Notes: a model not told the origin generated them from the letters alone. A stretch of 64,000 bases of DNA from Ruminococcus sp. (GCA_017519415.1 JAFWSI010000045.1:124001-188000); one strand, 5' to 3'; shown: positions 1-8,992, counted from the stretch's first letter. Translations and numbers: made by a program.

Positions 1-27
1 CATTACGAATTTAAGTTCTTTAGCCAT
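1..27 (-). CDS. N-terminal fragment of an unidentified gene, cut by window edge
   Basis: Only nine codons are present (MAKELKFVM), starting at an ATG at 27 and running leftward out of the window. It is believable as a gene because an AGGTG ribosome-binding site lies just upstream and a near-perfect promoter sits about 50 bp further up. The peptide is too short to assign a family. Confidence 0.6.
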
Positions 28-71
28 ATCGGAGCACCTCTTCACAGGTGTAATGCAAAATCACTTTACAC

Positions 72-100
72 ATTATACTACATATACCGCCCTTTGTCAA
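72..100 (-). promoter_or_regulatory. Sigma-A promoter for the leftmost gene
   Basis: On the minus strand TTGACA (95-100) and TATAAT (72-77) are separated by exactly 17 bp. It points at the ATG at 27. Confidence 0.85.
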
Positions 101-128
101 GAGAATATTTCATTTTTGCTGTATTGAA

Positions 129-158
129 CAAAAAAAGCGGCAGAACAACGTCCGCCGC
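129..158 (-). terminator. Rho-independent terminator after psd
   Basis: A GCGGC/GCCGC stem (137-141 with 154-158) is followed on the minus strand by a run of T (129-136). It ends the leftward psd transcript. Confidence 0.75.
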
Positions 159-166
159 AGTTATAT

Positions 167-1027
167 TTATGCCTTTACGCCTATCTTTTCACCGTATCTG
201 ACAACGGTCTCGGTATTTCCCGCGGAGTTGCGGAGTATATCCTCGTCTGGGCGCACGGTATCCTTGCCGAAAAGCAGCACTATGGTAGAGCCTCCGAACT
301 CGAACCTGCCCTTCTCCATGCCTCTGCTCATACCTCCCTCGCCGTGGTTGTTGACTATTCGTCCCACCATCATTGCACCGACCTCCACCTGCACCACGTC
401 GCCGAAATTGACGGTATGCAGCACGGTATACTCGCGGCAGTTGCGCTTGTATATGTTATAGCGCTCCAGCGCAACGGGATTTACCGTGTGGAGCTCTCCC
501 GCTATGTAGGTATTATCCGTCTTTATTCCGTCGTCAATATAGCAGTAGCGGTGGTAATCGTCCACCTCCAGGCGGAATATCATGCAGTAGCCTCCGCAGT
601 AGCGCTTTGCAAGGAACTCGTTCTGCAAAAGGTCGCTTACCCTGTAGCGTGAGCCCTTTATGCGGAATATGCTGTTCCTGCCTATCTTGTGCACCGTAAG
701 CTTTGAATCACAGGGACTTATGAGATGCGACGGCTCGCGGTCAACAGGTCTCTTTCCAGGCTTTATCGTGCGGGTGAAAAAGTCGTTGTAGGAGCTGAAA
801 TCGTACATGACATACTCCGAGGTGTCTATGCCGCTGCGCTTTATGAAGGGCTTTATGAGAGCCTTTGAAGCTCCCGAATCCATAAACAGCCCCACTGCCC
901 TTGAAACTGCGGGAGCAGTCAGCGCTTTCAGCAATATCCTCCCGAAAACGTTTCCGTAGAGCTTTTTCAGCAGCCTGTTCTGGTTTTCATTTGTTACTAT
1001 GACTTGTCCTGTTCTTGTTTTTATCAT
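167..1027 (-). CDS. psd: Phosphatidylserine decarboxylase
   Basis: This 286-residue protein matches the class II phosphatidylserine decarboxylases, which turn phosphatidylserine into phosphatidylethanolamine at the membrane. The self-cleavage motif is visible as GGST at residues 245-248; the family cuts before the serine to create the pyruvoyl group. Other family marks are the PCDS stretch near residue 105, the DDYHR motif around H159, and LHTVNPVA around H180. The length is normal for class II. It starts 30 bp after the preceding leftward gene and is followed by a terminator, so it is probably the last gene of an operon with the two dehydratase-activase-like genes. That pairing has no obvious functional logic. 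Confidence 0.93.
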   Translation of the reverse strand: MIKTRTGQVIVTNENQNRLLKKLYGNVFGRILLKALTAPAVSRAVGLFMDSGASKALIKPFIKRSGIDTSEYVMYDFSSYNDFFTRTIKPGKRPVDREPSHLISPCDSKLTVHKIGRNSIFRIKGSRYRVSDLLQNEFLAKRYCGGYCMIFRLEVDDYHRYCYIDDGIKTDNTYIAGELHTVNPVALERYNIYKRNCREYTVLHTVNFGDVVQVEVGAMMVGRIVNNHGEGGMSRGMEKGRFEFGGSTIVLLFGKDTVRPDEDILRNSAGNTETVVRYGEKIGVKA

Positions 1028-1057
1028 GGTCAGGCTCCTTTATATGTCGCGCAGCCG

Positions 1058-2287
1058 TTACAGACGCGCGTTGGCAAGCATGAGCTTTATACGGTTCTCC
1101 TGATTTACTCTTGTAGCGCCGGGATCATAGTCTATAGCCACGATGTTGGCGTTGGGATTGTCCTGCTTGATAGCTCTGGACATACCCTTTGCGACTATAT
1201 GGTTCGGCAGACAGCCGAAGGGCTGGGTGCAGATGATGTTCTCCACTCCCGACTTTGCAAGAGCGGCCATTTCAGCGGGTATGAGCCAGCCCTCGCCCAT
1301 TACCACGCCCTGATTGATGTACTTGTCCGCAAGCTTCCTCAGGTGCTCGAAGTCATGGAGAGGCTCGAAACTGCCCTGCTCCTTCATCACCTTGATGAGC
1401 TCCTTCTGCTTTGCGTAGATAAGCTCATAACCGATCTTGTTGAATATGGACTCCTTTGTGGTATGGTCGTATATCTTGGCATCGTTGAAGGTTCCCGCAG
1501 CGCAGTACATCACGAACTCCAGCAGGGAGGGCACCACGGGCTCGCAGCCCTCGGAAATGAGGAAATCCTCAAGATGATTGTTGGCAAGGGGAGAATATTT
1601 TACATATATCTCGCCCACGATGCCTACTCTTATCTTCTTCTCGCTGCTGAGGGGAATGGAGGCGAAATCGTCAAGTATATCCCTGTATACCTTTTTTGTC
1701 CTGAGATACATCTTACTGCCCTTGAGGAAGATATTGCACAGTCTCCTGTGCCATTTGTCCAGCATTTTCTTTGACTCGCCCTTGTTTATCTCATAAGCCC
1801 TGCACTTGTTGTAGCAGGTCATGAGCAGATCTCCGTAGAGCACCGCATAGAGCATTTTCAGGAACATGGGCGCTGTTATCCTGAAGGCGCTGTCCTTTTC
1901 AAGGCCGCTGAAATTCAGGGATACCACAGGTATCTGCGGGTAATTCCTGGCAACAGCCTTCCTCAGCAGGTGTATGTAGTTTGAAGCACGGCAGCCGCCG
2001 CCCGTCTGGGTAATCAGCAGGGCTGTCCTGTCGGGATCGTACTTTCCGCTTTTCAGCGCGTCCATGAACTGGCCTATTACCAGCAGCGCAGGATAGCAGG
2101 CGTCATTGTGTACGTTCTTGAGCCCCTCGTCGATGACCGCGCGGGAATCGTTCCGCAGCAGCTCAAGCTTATAGCCCTTGGCTTCAAAGATGGATATTAG
2201 CATTTTGAAGTGTATGGGCAGCATATCGGGAACGAGGATAGTATGGGTCTTTATCATATCCTCGGTAAACTTTGCATATTCGGGCAC
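1058..2287 (-). CDS. 2-hydroxyacyl-CoA dehydratase D-component-like protein
   Basis: A 409-residue soluble protein of the family related to the 2-hydroxyglutaryl-CoA dehydratase subunits. Cysteines in the segments NDACYPALLV (near residue 60), TGGGCRASN (near 98) and QPFGCLPNH (near 355) are placed as in proteins that bind an iron-sulfur cluster. It follows the 980-residue activase-like gene on the same strand, 138 bp downstream across a dispersed repeat. In many Clostridia these two regions are encoded together as one very long protein; here they are separate. The substrate is unknown and I see no acyl-CoA ligase or transferase nearby, so a fermentation role cannot be claimed. Confidence 0.8.
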   Translation of the reverse strand: MPEYAKFTEDMIKTHTILVPDMLPIHFKMLISIFEAKGYKLELLRNDSRAVIDEGLKNVHNDACYPALLVIGQFMDALKSGKYDPDRTALLITQTGGGCRASNYIHLLRKAVARNYPQIPVVSLNFSGLEKDSAFRITAPMFLKMLYAVLYGDLLMTCYNKCRAYEINKGESKKMLDKWHRRLCNIFLKGSKMYLRTKKVYRDILDDFASIPLSSEKKIRVGIVGEIYVKYSPLANNHLEDFLISEGCEPVVPSLLEFVMYCAAGTFNDAKIYDHTTKESIFNKIGYELIYAKQKELIKVMKEQGSFEPLHDFEHLRKLADKYINQGVVMGEGWLIPAEMAALAKSGVENIICTQPFGCLPNHIVAKGMSRAIKQDNPNANIVAIDYDPGATRVNQENRIKLMLANARL

Positions 2288-2339
2288 TTTTATCCCTCCG
2301 TATTTTTGAAATGTTTCAAGTTATTTATAGTTTATGCGT

Positions 2340-2425
2340 AAGGCACGGGCTGTCGGGGACGCCAGCCCCTACAGGCTAACGGCTCTTAACTCTCAACTCT
2401 CAATTCTCAATTCTCAACTCTAAAC
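2340..2425. repeat. Intergenic dispersed repeats (three families adjoining)
   Basis: The gap holds a GTAGGGGCTGGCGTCCCCGA-type unit (read on the minus strand, about 2352-2373), a GGCTAACGGCT unit, and then a run of TCAACTCTCAATT repeats up to the stop codon of the next gene. The same units recur in other gaps of this window. Confidence 0.75.
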
Positions 2426-5356
2426 TTATTTTTGTTCCATAGCCGCAACAAGGCTCCTGAGTCTTATCCTTGCGGCGCCGAGATTGTTTATCTCGTCTAT
2501 CTTCAGCTGTGTATAGAGCTTTCCTCGGCTTTCCAGTATATGTCTCACCTCGTCGCCGGTGACTGCGTCTATTCCGCAGCCGAAGGATACAAGCTGTATG
2601 AGCTGCATATCCGGCTGTGTGGTAACGTACTTTGCAGCGCGGTAAAGACGGGAATGATAGGTCCACTGATTGAGAACTCCCAGCTTGGGCGTGCCTGCAA
2701 GACCTGCAACGCTGTCCTCTGTTATGACAGCCATTCCGAGACTGGATACCAGTTTATGTATGCCGTGGTTTATCTCCTTGTCTATGTGATAGGGACGTCC
2801 TGCGATAACGATTATCTTGCGTCCCTCGGCTCTTGCCTGGTCTATTATCTCCATTGCCTTGCGGGTAACGGAATTATGATAGGTCTGGAGCGCCTCATAG
2901 GCCTTGTCCACAGCCTCGGGGATCCTGCCCTTTACATTGTACTTCTTAAGCGCCTCGCTCAGCACCCTTACAACGTTCTTCTTTATATTTAGGTCAAGGT
3001 AGGGATGTACGAAGTTATCCTTGTTCAGCCGTGGATTGTTCGCTATAAGGAGCTCTGGATAGTAGGCTACCACAGGGCAGTTGAAATGGTTGTCGCTGCC
3101 GCCCTCGTCGAGATTGTAGCTCATGCAGGGGTAGAATATGAAATCCACGCCCTTGTCGAGAAGGTTCTCGATATGTCCGTGAGCCAGCTTTGCGGGATAA
3201 CAGACCGTATCCGACGGGATTGTATGCTGTCCGAGGTAGTACATATCGCGGGAGCTCTCGTCGGAAATGACCGTCCTGAAGCCGAGACTCGTGAACAGCA
3301 TATGCCAGAAGGGCAGCTGCTCGTAGAAGCCCAGTGCAAGTGGAAGTCCCACGGTGCCGCGGAAGCGCTTTGGCTGGTGAGTCTTCACTGTATTTAAGAT
3401 ACTGTCGTATTTGAACTCGTAGAGATTGGGAACGGTGTTCCTGTTGGTGATACCGCCGCCCTTTTCGCAGCGGTTGCCCGATATGAAGCGTCTGCCCTTG
3501 CCGAAGCTTATCACATTCAGCTGACAGTGAGCGGTGCAGCCTCCGCAGTTCACGGAGCGTGAGGTATAGGAGAAGCTTTCAAGCTCCTCTGCGGATATGA
3601 GCTTTGAGGGCTCTCCGTTCATGCGCTCCTTGGCGTAGAGAGCGCAGCCGAAGGCTCCCATAAGTCCCGAAATGGCGGGACGGATAACGTTCCTGCCAAG
3701 CTCCTTCTCAAATGAGCGGAGAACGGCGTCATTGAGGAAGGTACCTCCCTGTACGACTATATTTTTTCCAAGGTCCTCGGGAGAATTCGCACGTATTACC
3801 TTGTATATGGCGTTCTTGATTATGGAGGAGGAAAGACCCGCGGAAATATCCTCCACGGTAGCTCCGTCCTTCTGTGCCTGCTTTACGGAGCTGTTCATGA
3901 ATACGGTACAGCGCGAACCAAGATCAACAGGGTGCTCCGCAAAGAGTCCCAGCTGTGAGAATTCCGCTATATCGTAGCCCAGCGCCATGGCAAAGGTCTG
4001 TATGAAAGAGCCGCAGCCCGACGAGCAGGCCTCGTTCAGCATAATGCTGTCTATACTCTTGTTCTTTATCTTGAAGCATTTGATGTCCTGTCCGCCGATG
4101 TCAATGATGAAGTCAACGTCGGGGCAGAAGTAAGCCGCAGCCTTGAAGTGCGCCACGGTCTCTACTATGCCGTGATCTATGGAAAGTCCCGACTTGATAA
4201 GATCCTCGCCGTAGCCCGTTACTGCCGAGCCCTTTATGGTTATATCCGGATTCATTTCGGAGTATATCCGCTTTATCTGATCGGCTATCTTATCCAGGGG
4301 CTGTCCCTGATTCGAGGAATAATGATGATAGAGTATCTTTCCGTCTTCGGTTATGAGCACCAGCTTCGTTGTGGTCGAGCCTGCGTCTATTCCGAGGTAG
4401 GCGCTGCCCTTGTAGGTGCGTATATCCGAATATCCAAGGTCGAATTTCTTGTGCCGGTCGATGAACTCGTCATACTCCGCATGGGAACGGAAAAGCGGCT
4501 CACCGGTAACGATACTGTCAGAGGCCTTGGCAGTGCGTATCTTCTCGATAACGTCCTCTATCCTGTAGGCCTTTTCGGCAGTCGCCGCATATATCGCACA
4601 GCCGTATGCCACGAATACGGGAGCCTCCTGTGGGAACACCGCGTGCTCATCGTCAAGTCCGAGAGTCCTTTTGAAGGCCTTTTTCAGACCGTTCAGGAAG
4701 AACAGAGGGCCGCCGAGAAAAAGCACCTTTCCCTCTATGGTGCGTCCCTGAGCAAGTCCCGAGACCGTCTGATCCACTACCGCCTGAAATATGCTTGCGG
4801 CCACGTCCTCGCGCCTTGCGCCCTGATTGAGGAGGGGCTGTATATCCGACTTGGCAAAAACTCCGCAGCGCGACGCTATGGGGTATATCTTCTGGGCATG
4901 GAGAGACAGCTCGTCCAGCTGATCGGCGGTTATTCCGAGAAGGGTAGCCATCTGATCTATGAAGGCTCCCGTACCGCCTGCGCAGGTACCGTTCATACGC
5001 TGCTCAACGCCGCCCGTAAGGAAAATGATCTTGGCGTCCTCGCCGCCCAGCTCTATCACCGCGTCGGCGTCGGGCTGCTTCTGCTTTACCGCAAGAAAGG
5101 CCGCGTGTACCTCCTGAACGAAGGGTATATCAGCAGAATTCGCAAGACCGAGTCCCGCCGAGCCTGTTATGCAGACGGTGAATTCCTCATTGGGATAGTC
5201 AGCCTGTATTATCTTGAGCTGATCCGTTACCGTCTCCTTTACCTTGGAAAGGTGGCGCTGATATTTTGAGTAGACTATATTTCCGCTGTTATCGGTAATA
5301 ACAGTTTTTACCGTGGTGGAACCCACGTCTATGCCGAGAGAATACTTATTTGCCAT
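2426..5356 (-). CDS. Acyl-CoA dehydratase activase-like protein, duplicated ATPase domain
   Basis: About 976 residues. Two BadF/BadG/BcrA-type ATPase domains are seen in tandem: the phosphate-binding motif GIDVGSTT occurs near residue 5 and GIDAGSTT near residue 320. Each domain also carries an SRC segment (SRCGVFAKSD and SRCTVFMNSS) whose cysteine in true activases helps hold a [4Fe-4S] cluster between subunits. The C-terminal third (from about residue 665) matches the associated DUF2229-type domain, with the cysteine-containing segments DTVCYPAKLAHGH and FYPCMSYN. The family uses ATP to energise an electron for 2-hydroxyacyl-CoA dehydratases. The ATG at 5356 was chosen because GAGGTG lies 4 bp upstream; an ATG one codon earlier and a TTG at 5368 are also in frame. 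Confidence 0.88.
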   Translation of the reverse strand: MANKYSLGIDVGSTTVKTVITDNSGNIVYSKYQRHLSKVKETVTDQLKIIQADYPNEEFTVCITGSAGLGLANSADIPFVQEVHAAFLAVKQKQPDADAVIELGGEDAKIIFLTGGVEQRMNGTCAGGTGAFIDQMATLLGITADQLDELSLHAQKIYPIASRCGVFAKSDIQPLLNQGARREDVAASIFQAVVDQTVSGLAQGRTIEGKVLFLGGPLFFLNGLKKAFKRTLGLDDEHAVFPQEAPVFVAYGCAIYAATAEKAYRIEDVIEKIRTAKASDSIVTGEPLFRSHAEYDEFIDRHKKFDLGYSDIRTYKGSAYLGIDAGSTTTKLVLITEDGKILYHHYSSNQGQPLDKIADQIKRIYSEMNPDITIKGSAVTGYGEDLIKSGLSIDHGIVETVAHFKAAAYFCPDVDFIIDIGGQDIKCFKIKNKSIDSIMLNEACSSGCGSFIQTFAMALGYDIAEFSQLGLFAEHPVDLGSRCTVFMNSSVKQAQKDGATVEDISAGLSSSIIKNAIYKVIRANSPEDLGKNIVVQGGTFLNDAVLRSFEKELGRNVIRPAISGLMGAFGCALYAKERMNGEPSKLISAEELESFSYTSRSVNCGGCTAHCQLNVISFGKGRRFISGNRCEKGGGITNRNTVPNLYEFKYDSILNTVKTHQPKRFRGTVGLPLALGFYEQLPFWHMLFTSLGFRTVISDESSRDMYYLGQHTIPSDTVCYPAKLAHGHIENLLDKGVDFIFYPCMSYNLDEGGSDNHFNCPVVAYYPELLIANNPRLNKDNFVHPYLDLNIKKNVVRVLSEALKKYNVKGRIPEAVDKAYEALQTYHNSVTRKAMEIIDQARAEGRKIIVIAGRPYHIDKEINHGIHKLVSSLGMAVITEDSVAGLAGTPKLGVLNQWTYHSRLYRAAKYVTTQPDMQLIQLVSFGCGIDAVTGDEVRHILESRGKLYTQLKIDEINNLGAARIRLRSLVAAMEQK

Positions 5357-5420
5357 CATACACCTCAAAAGAAGTAATTATTATCCGGAAATGATTTCCG
5401 GACATTATCGGTATCTTCTA

Positions 5421-5450
5421 ATTATACCATACTTTGCACACAAAAGTAAA
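5421..5450 (-). promoter_or_regulatory. Promoter for the activase-like gene
   Basis: Minus strand: TTTACT (5445-5450), 18-bp spacer, TATAAT (5421-5426). About 65 bp upstream of the chosen ATG. Confidence 0.6.
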
Positions 5451-5641
5451 GTGAATATTTTTCTTCGACTGAGAAATGCGTTGAAAAGCACACAAAAAAA
5501 TGATACAATAGCATATATCCGTACTTTTCAAGTATAGCACGAAAGAAACGCCCTGTCAATTTGAAAATTTTTTCATTTTTCTTGTAACAAAAGAGCTGTT
5601 CCCGCAACTAATATATGAACGTTCGGAAGGGAGGCGGTCCG

Positions 5642-6112
5642 GTGTCGTCGGATATGGAGCAGTATTACAGAGAAAACGGCAGAAAGGTGTTCCTGTACCT
5701 TATGACTCTCTGCGGCGACGCCGATACCGCCGGAGAGCTCACACAGGAGACCTTTTACCGCGCTCTGCGCTCGATTAAAAAATACAACGGAGAGAGCTCG
5801 GTATACACATGGCTGTGCGGTATCGCGCGGAACGCATGGCTTGAGGAGCTCCGCAAGCGAAAAAAGCATACAGGCGAGGAGCTCAGCGAGCTTATCGAGG
5901 ACACCTCTCCCCGTCCCGATGAAGCAGCAGAGAGCTCTGACGGACGGCTGCGGCTGCTGAAGCGGATACACGACCTGCCGGAGACAGAAAAGGAGATAAT
6001 CCTGCTCAGGGCGACGCAGGAGCTTAGCTTCCGCGAGATAGGGGAGATATTCGGCAAGACCGAGAACTGGGCGCGTGTGACCTATTACCGCGCAAAACAG
6101 AAACTTATGTAG
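5642..6112 (+). CDS. RNA polymerase ECF-type sigma factor
   Basis: A 156-residue sigma-70 family protein with region 2 (AGELTQETFYRALRSI and the TWLCGIARN segment) and a C-terminal region 4 helix-turn-helix (LSFREIGEIFGKTENWARVT). It lacks regions 1 and 3, as expected for the extracytoplasmic-function group, which redirects RNA polymerase in response to an envelope signal. I chose the GTG start at 5642 because AAGGGAGG (5627-5634) lies 7 bp upstream; an upstream ATG at 5615 would place that ribosome-binding site inside the gene. The next gene on the strand is a zinc-finger anti-sigma factor, so the two form a likely sigma/anti-sigma pair. Confidence 0.9.
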   Translation: MSSDMEQYYRENGRKVFLYLMTLCGDADTAGELTQETFYRALRSIKKYNGESSVYTWLCGIARNAWLEELRKRKKHTGEELSELIEDTSPRPDEAAESSDGRLRLLKRIHDLPETEKEIILLRATQELSFREIGEIFGKTENWARVTYYRAKQKLM

Positions 6113-6250
6113 GGTCGGCGTTCCGCCGCCCGCCAAGTTGAGAGTTTAGAGTTGAGAGTTGATGTATCGCCTTTCGGCGATAATATTTAAATTAGTCTGT
6201 GAAGCAGACACCTTAACTCTACACTCTCAACTTTCAACTCTCAACTGCAA
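6113..6250. repeat. Inverted dispersed repeat element between sigma and anti-sigma genes
   Basis: Runs of AGTTGAGAGTT (6136-6162) face their complement (6212-6246), so the RNA can fold into one long imperfect stem. Two small hairpins sit inside: TATCGCC/GGCGATA at 6164-6182 and GTCTG/CAGAC around 6194-6208. It separates two genes that would normally be adjacent. Confidence 0.7.
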
Positions 6251-6266
6251 GGAATGGAGTGATCTT

Positions 6267-7007
6267 ATGAAATGCAATATAATCAGAGACCTTTTGCCGC
6301 TGTACTGCGACAAGCTGACCTCTCAGGACAGCAACGAGGAGATAGAAAAGCACCTCCACGAATGCGAGGAGTGCAATGCCGTCTATGAAAGCATGAACCA
6401 AAAGGAGGATGATATAAAAGTCCCCGAAAAAGACGTAAAGCCGCTGAAAAAAATAAAAAAAAGGACCCTTGTCAGAATGATTGCCGCCGTTTTCTGTACA
6501 GCCGCGGCGCTGACAGCCCTCTATGCCTTCCTGTTTATCGGGATGATACCCATAAGCTCGGAAAAGCTGCATTACAGCGCAGGAGAAGCTTTTGAGATCA
6601 AGGCATATGAAGTCAGGGTCGGACCCAATGAAGACGGTCAGTATTTTACCGAATACCGCAATGAGTCCATGGACGATTTCTATCCCATACCAGAGGGTGC
6701 AGAGGTCAGGACCGAAAAGCATCTGCGGGTGGATCTTGCCGCCGACAATAAATATGTGAACGAGCGCTCATACATGGAATTCGAGGACAGCTTCAGCGAA
6801 AAAGGACAATATCTCGATCACAAAGCGGTACTTCACGATAATATAAGGCTCTATCCTGTTATCAGACCGCTCGACAGCCGTGACAGACCGAACGAGTGCT
6901 TCAAGACCTACCATGTGAAGGAGGGCGACACCCTTACAATACACTGCCGCGATAAGGATATAGAGATAGACCTGTATCAGCTATGGCTCGACAACGCCAA
7001 AAAATAA
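6267..7007 (+). CDS. Membrane anti-sigma factor with zinc-finger domain
   Basis: A 246-residue protein. Its N-terminus holds the HLHECEECN segment, an H-x3-C-x2-C motif typical of zf-HC2 anti-sigma domains that grip a sigma factor in the cytoplasm. One membrane helix follows at about residues 68-92 (MIAAVFCTAAALTALYAFLFIG), then an extracytoplasmic part of about 150 residues that could sense the signal. The ATG at 6267 is preceded by GGAG at 7-bp spacing. Partner: the ECF sigma factor immediately upstream. The sensory part shows no family I recognise. Confidence 0.85.
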   Translation: MKCNIIRDLLPLYCDKLTSQDSNEEIEKHLHECEECNAVYESMNQKEDDIKVPEKDVKPLKKIKKRTLVRMIAAVFCTAAALTALYAFLFIGMIPISSEKLHYSAGEAFEIKAYEVRVGPNEDGQYFTEYRNESMDDFYPIPEGAEVRTEKHLRVDLAADNKYVNERSYMEFEDSFSEKGQYLDHKAVLHDNIRLYPVIRPLDSRDRPNECFKTYHVKEGDTLTIHCRDKDIEIDLYQLWLDNAKK

Positions 7008-7009
7008 AA

Positions 7010-7033
7010 GCAGCCGCACTAAAGTGCGGCTGC
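7010..7033. terminator. Hairpin between convergent genes
   Basis: GCAGCCGCAC (7010-7019) pairs perfectly with GTGCGGCTGC (7024-7033). No long T run follows on either strand, but its place between two convergent stop codons suggests a shared terminator. Confidence 0.55.
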
Positions 7034-7047
7034 CCGTCATTTCATGC

Positions 7048-8181
7048 TTATGAGGTTTTTGTAAGTTCGAGATACTTATGGGCGCTGTCCCACTCATAAA
7101 GTCCGCAATCCACCAGCAGCTGCATATTATCCTTGGTGATGACCGAAGGAAGCAGCAGATAGGACTGTACATACTTCACGCCGTTATTGTATGACTCGCT
7201 GTCAAAGCTGACATCTATGGGAAGCTTTTCCACAAGCTTTGACGTTGGTATTTCGCCGTCAAGGATCATCTTGCACACCTCGTAGGTAACGCTCGCCTCA
7301 TCGCGGACATTCTTGTATACAGTCATTGCCTGCTTTCCGTCAACGATGTTCTTGAGATTTGCCACATCGCCGTCCTGACCCGTTATGATGGGATAGTTTT
7401 TTCCGTTATAGACTATATTCAGCGCCTGAGCTGCTCCGAGAGCGGTGGAATCGTTGGCACAGAGCACAACATCCAGTTGAGTTCCGTTGCTGTAATATTT
7501 GGCAAGGGTATCCTTCATATTTGCCTTTGCTTTGTCCATTGACCACTCAGGAGTTGCGACCTGATCGAAGCTGTCCTTTCCCGAGGGTATCACAAGCCTG
7601 CCGGATTCGATATACGGCTCCAGCACATCGTATGCTCCGTCGTAGAAATACTTTGCATTGTTGTCGGCAGGATCGCCTGCAACGAATTCTATATTGTAAG
7701 AGTCTGAACCGCTGTCGAGAGCAAGCTGATCGCGGACGAATTCGCCCTGAAGCCTTCCGACTGCACGGTTATCGAATGAAACGTAATATGTCAGTGCATG
7801 GGTATCCATGATAAGTCTGTCATAAGCCACTACGGGTATACCCTTTTCCTTTGCGGTCTCAAGAGTTCCCGAAAGCTTTGTTCCGTCAACGGCAGCGATA
7901 AGAAGAAGGTCAACGCCCTTGTTTATCATTGCCAGAATATCGTTGTTCTGTCTTGTTGCATCATTTTCCGAATATATGAGATCCACATCGAAACCTGCGG
8001 ATTCAAATCTGTATTGCAGGAATTTTCCGTCGCTGTTCCAGCGATCAAGAGTGGATGTAGGCATAGCTATGCCTACAGACTTTCCGCTGTTGGCGTTCTT
8101 ATCGTTCTTTTTGCCATTGCCGCAGGAGACAACGGATCCCGCCAATGTGACCGCCATTAACATAGCGATTGCTCTTTTCAT
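7048..8181 (-). CDS. Sugar-binding lipoprotein (ChvE/XylF-like)
   Basis: A 377-residue periplasmic-binding-protein-fold lipoprotein. A signal peptide ends in a lipobox with Cys20 (GSVVSC). The mature part resembles ABC-type monosaccharide-binding proteins such as ChvE and XylF: GIAMPTSTLDRWNSDG at the start, DLLLIAAVDG, IPVVAYDRLI, and a late ITGQDGDVANLKNI segment. Such proteins capture sugars outside the cell for an ABC importer or present them to a sensor. No permease or ATPase gene lies on either side and it has its own promoter, so it is a solitary gene that must work with partners elsewhere. Confidence 0.88.
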   Translation of the reverse strand: MKRAIAMLMAVTLAGSVVSCGNGKKNDKNANSGKSVGIAMPTSTLDRWNSDGKFLQYRFESAGFDVDLIYSENDATRQNNDILAMINKGVDLLLIAAVDGTKLSGTLETAKEKGIPVVAYDRLIMDTHALTYYVSFDNRAVGRLQGEFVRDQLALDSGSDSYNIEFVAGDPADNNAKYFYDGAYDVLEPYIESGRLVIPSGKDSFDQVATPEWSMDKAKANMKDTLAKYYSNGTQLDVVLCANDSTALGAAQALNIVYNGKNYPIITGQDGDVANLKNIVDGKQAMTVYKNVRDEASVTYEVCKMILDGEIPTSKLVEKLPIDVSFDSESYNNGVKYVQSYLLLPSVITKDNMQLLVDCGLYEWDSAHKYLELTKTS

Positions 8182-8241
8182 GGATTTTACCCCCTTAGTA
8201 AACTGCTTCCTTATATTGATTTTTTAAGTCTTGATAACAAC

Positions 8242-8270
8242 ATTTTACACTTTAAAGATTATTCTGTCAA
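8242..8270 (-). promoter_or_regulatory. Promoter for the sugar-binding lipoprotein
   Basis: Minus strand TTGACA (8265-8270), 17-bp spacer, TAAAAT (8242-8247), about 60 bp ahead of the ATG at 8181. Confidence 0.8.
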
Positions 8271-8861
8271 TACGTTTAAGTAAATTTGGAAGAATTGTAT
8301 AATACATCTTTAACAAATATATGCAAAATTGACATCGGACATATACAAATTATATATCACCGTGACCTTCAGGTCCCAGAAGCGCCGTAAAAGACGTCAG
8401 TTCGCCGAAAACGCGGACTTTTCACATTTCGTTATTTCCGCAGCAGTCGGGCGGAGACTTTTTGTCTCATTTCCCGAGGCGCGGTTTTCCCGGGCTTTAC
8501 CAAAGCCGATGATTCATCTTATCAGAACAGCGCAGCTGCGTTGTTTTATCTGAATATCCTGCTGCTTGCACGATGATATCATGTGCAGAAAGCATATCAC
8601 GGAGTCCCTGATATTCTGCTTCAACAGAAAATGTATGCATATAAATATTATATATGGTTTCCTGCACATTTATATTAAATTAAATACCACCGCTGAAGAT
8701 CAGCTCACCGAAACGCCCTGCCGTTATTGCTGAGCAGCAGAGCTCTGAACATCTGCCTCGGCAAATGTCCTTTTTCAAGGGAAATATTATTCACCTTCAA
8801 CAATCCAATCTTCGTGACCTCTTCCGCTCATGTTAAAAACGCCGATTTTAGCTCGTGGAGG
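8271..8861. other. Long intergenic stretch without a supported gene
   Basis: About 590 bp between divergent promoters. I find only short open frames without ribosome-binding sites, including a 47-codon frame on the minus strand (8497-8640). TTGACA near 8331 followed by TATATA could be a rightward promoter, but nothing coding follows it. It may hold a non-coding RNA or gene remains. Confidence 0.4.
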
Positions 8862-8890
8862 TTGACGCGTGCGCTCATATGTGTTACAAT
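8862..8890 (+). promoter_or_regulatory. Promoter for the 138-residue unknown protein
   Basis: TTGACG (8862-8867), 17-bp spacer, TACAAT (8885-8890), about 100 bp before the start codon. Confidence 0.75.
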
Positions 8891-8992
8891 GTCATTGGTG
8901 GAGGCAAGCTCCTTCGCTCACACGCGTGTTATTTGATCGGTAATCCACTTTTTTACAGGTGAGCAGTACAGGCTCACGGAAGGAGTTAATCT

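Noticed and set aside
4148..5269. 373-codon open frame on the plus strand
   Set aside because: Lies wholly opposite the activase-like gene, which has strong family motifs; the frame has no ribosome-binding site and no recognisable domain.
5583..5606. Possible self-regulated ECF promoter (TGTAAC then CGCA) before the sigma factor
   Set aside because: The spacing of about 15 bp and a weak match make it unconvincing.
8497..8640. 47-codon minus-strand frame (MHTFSVEAEYQGLRD start)
   Set aside because: Composition looks protein-like but there is no ribosome-binding site at proper distance and no promoter; it may be gene remains.
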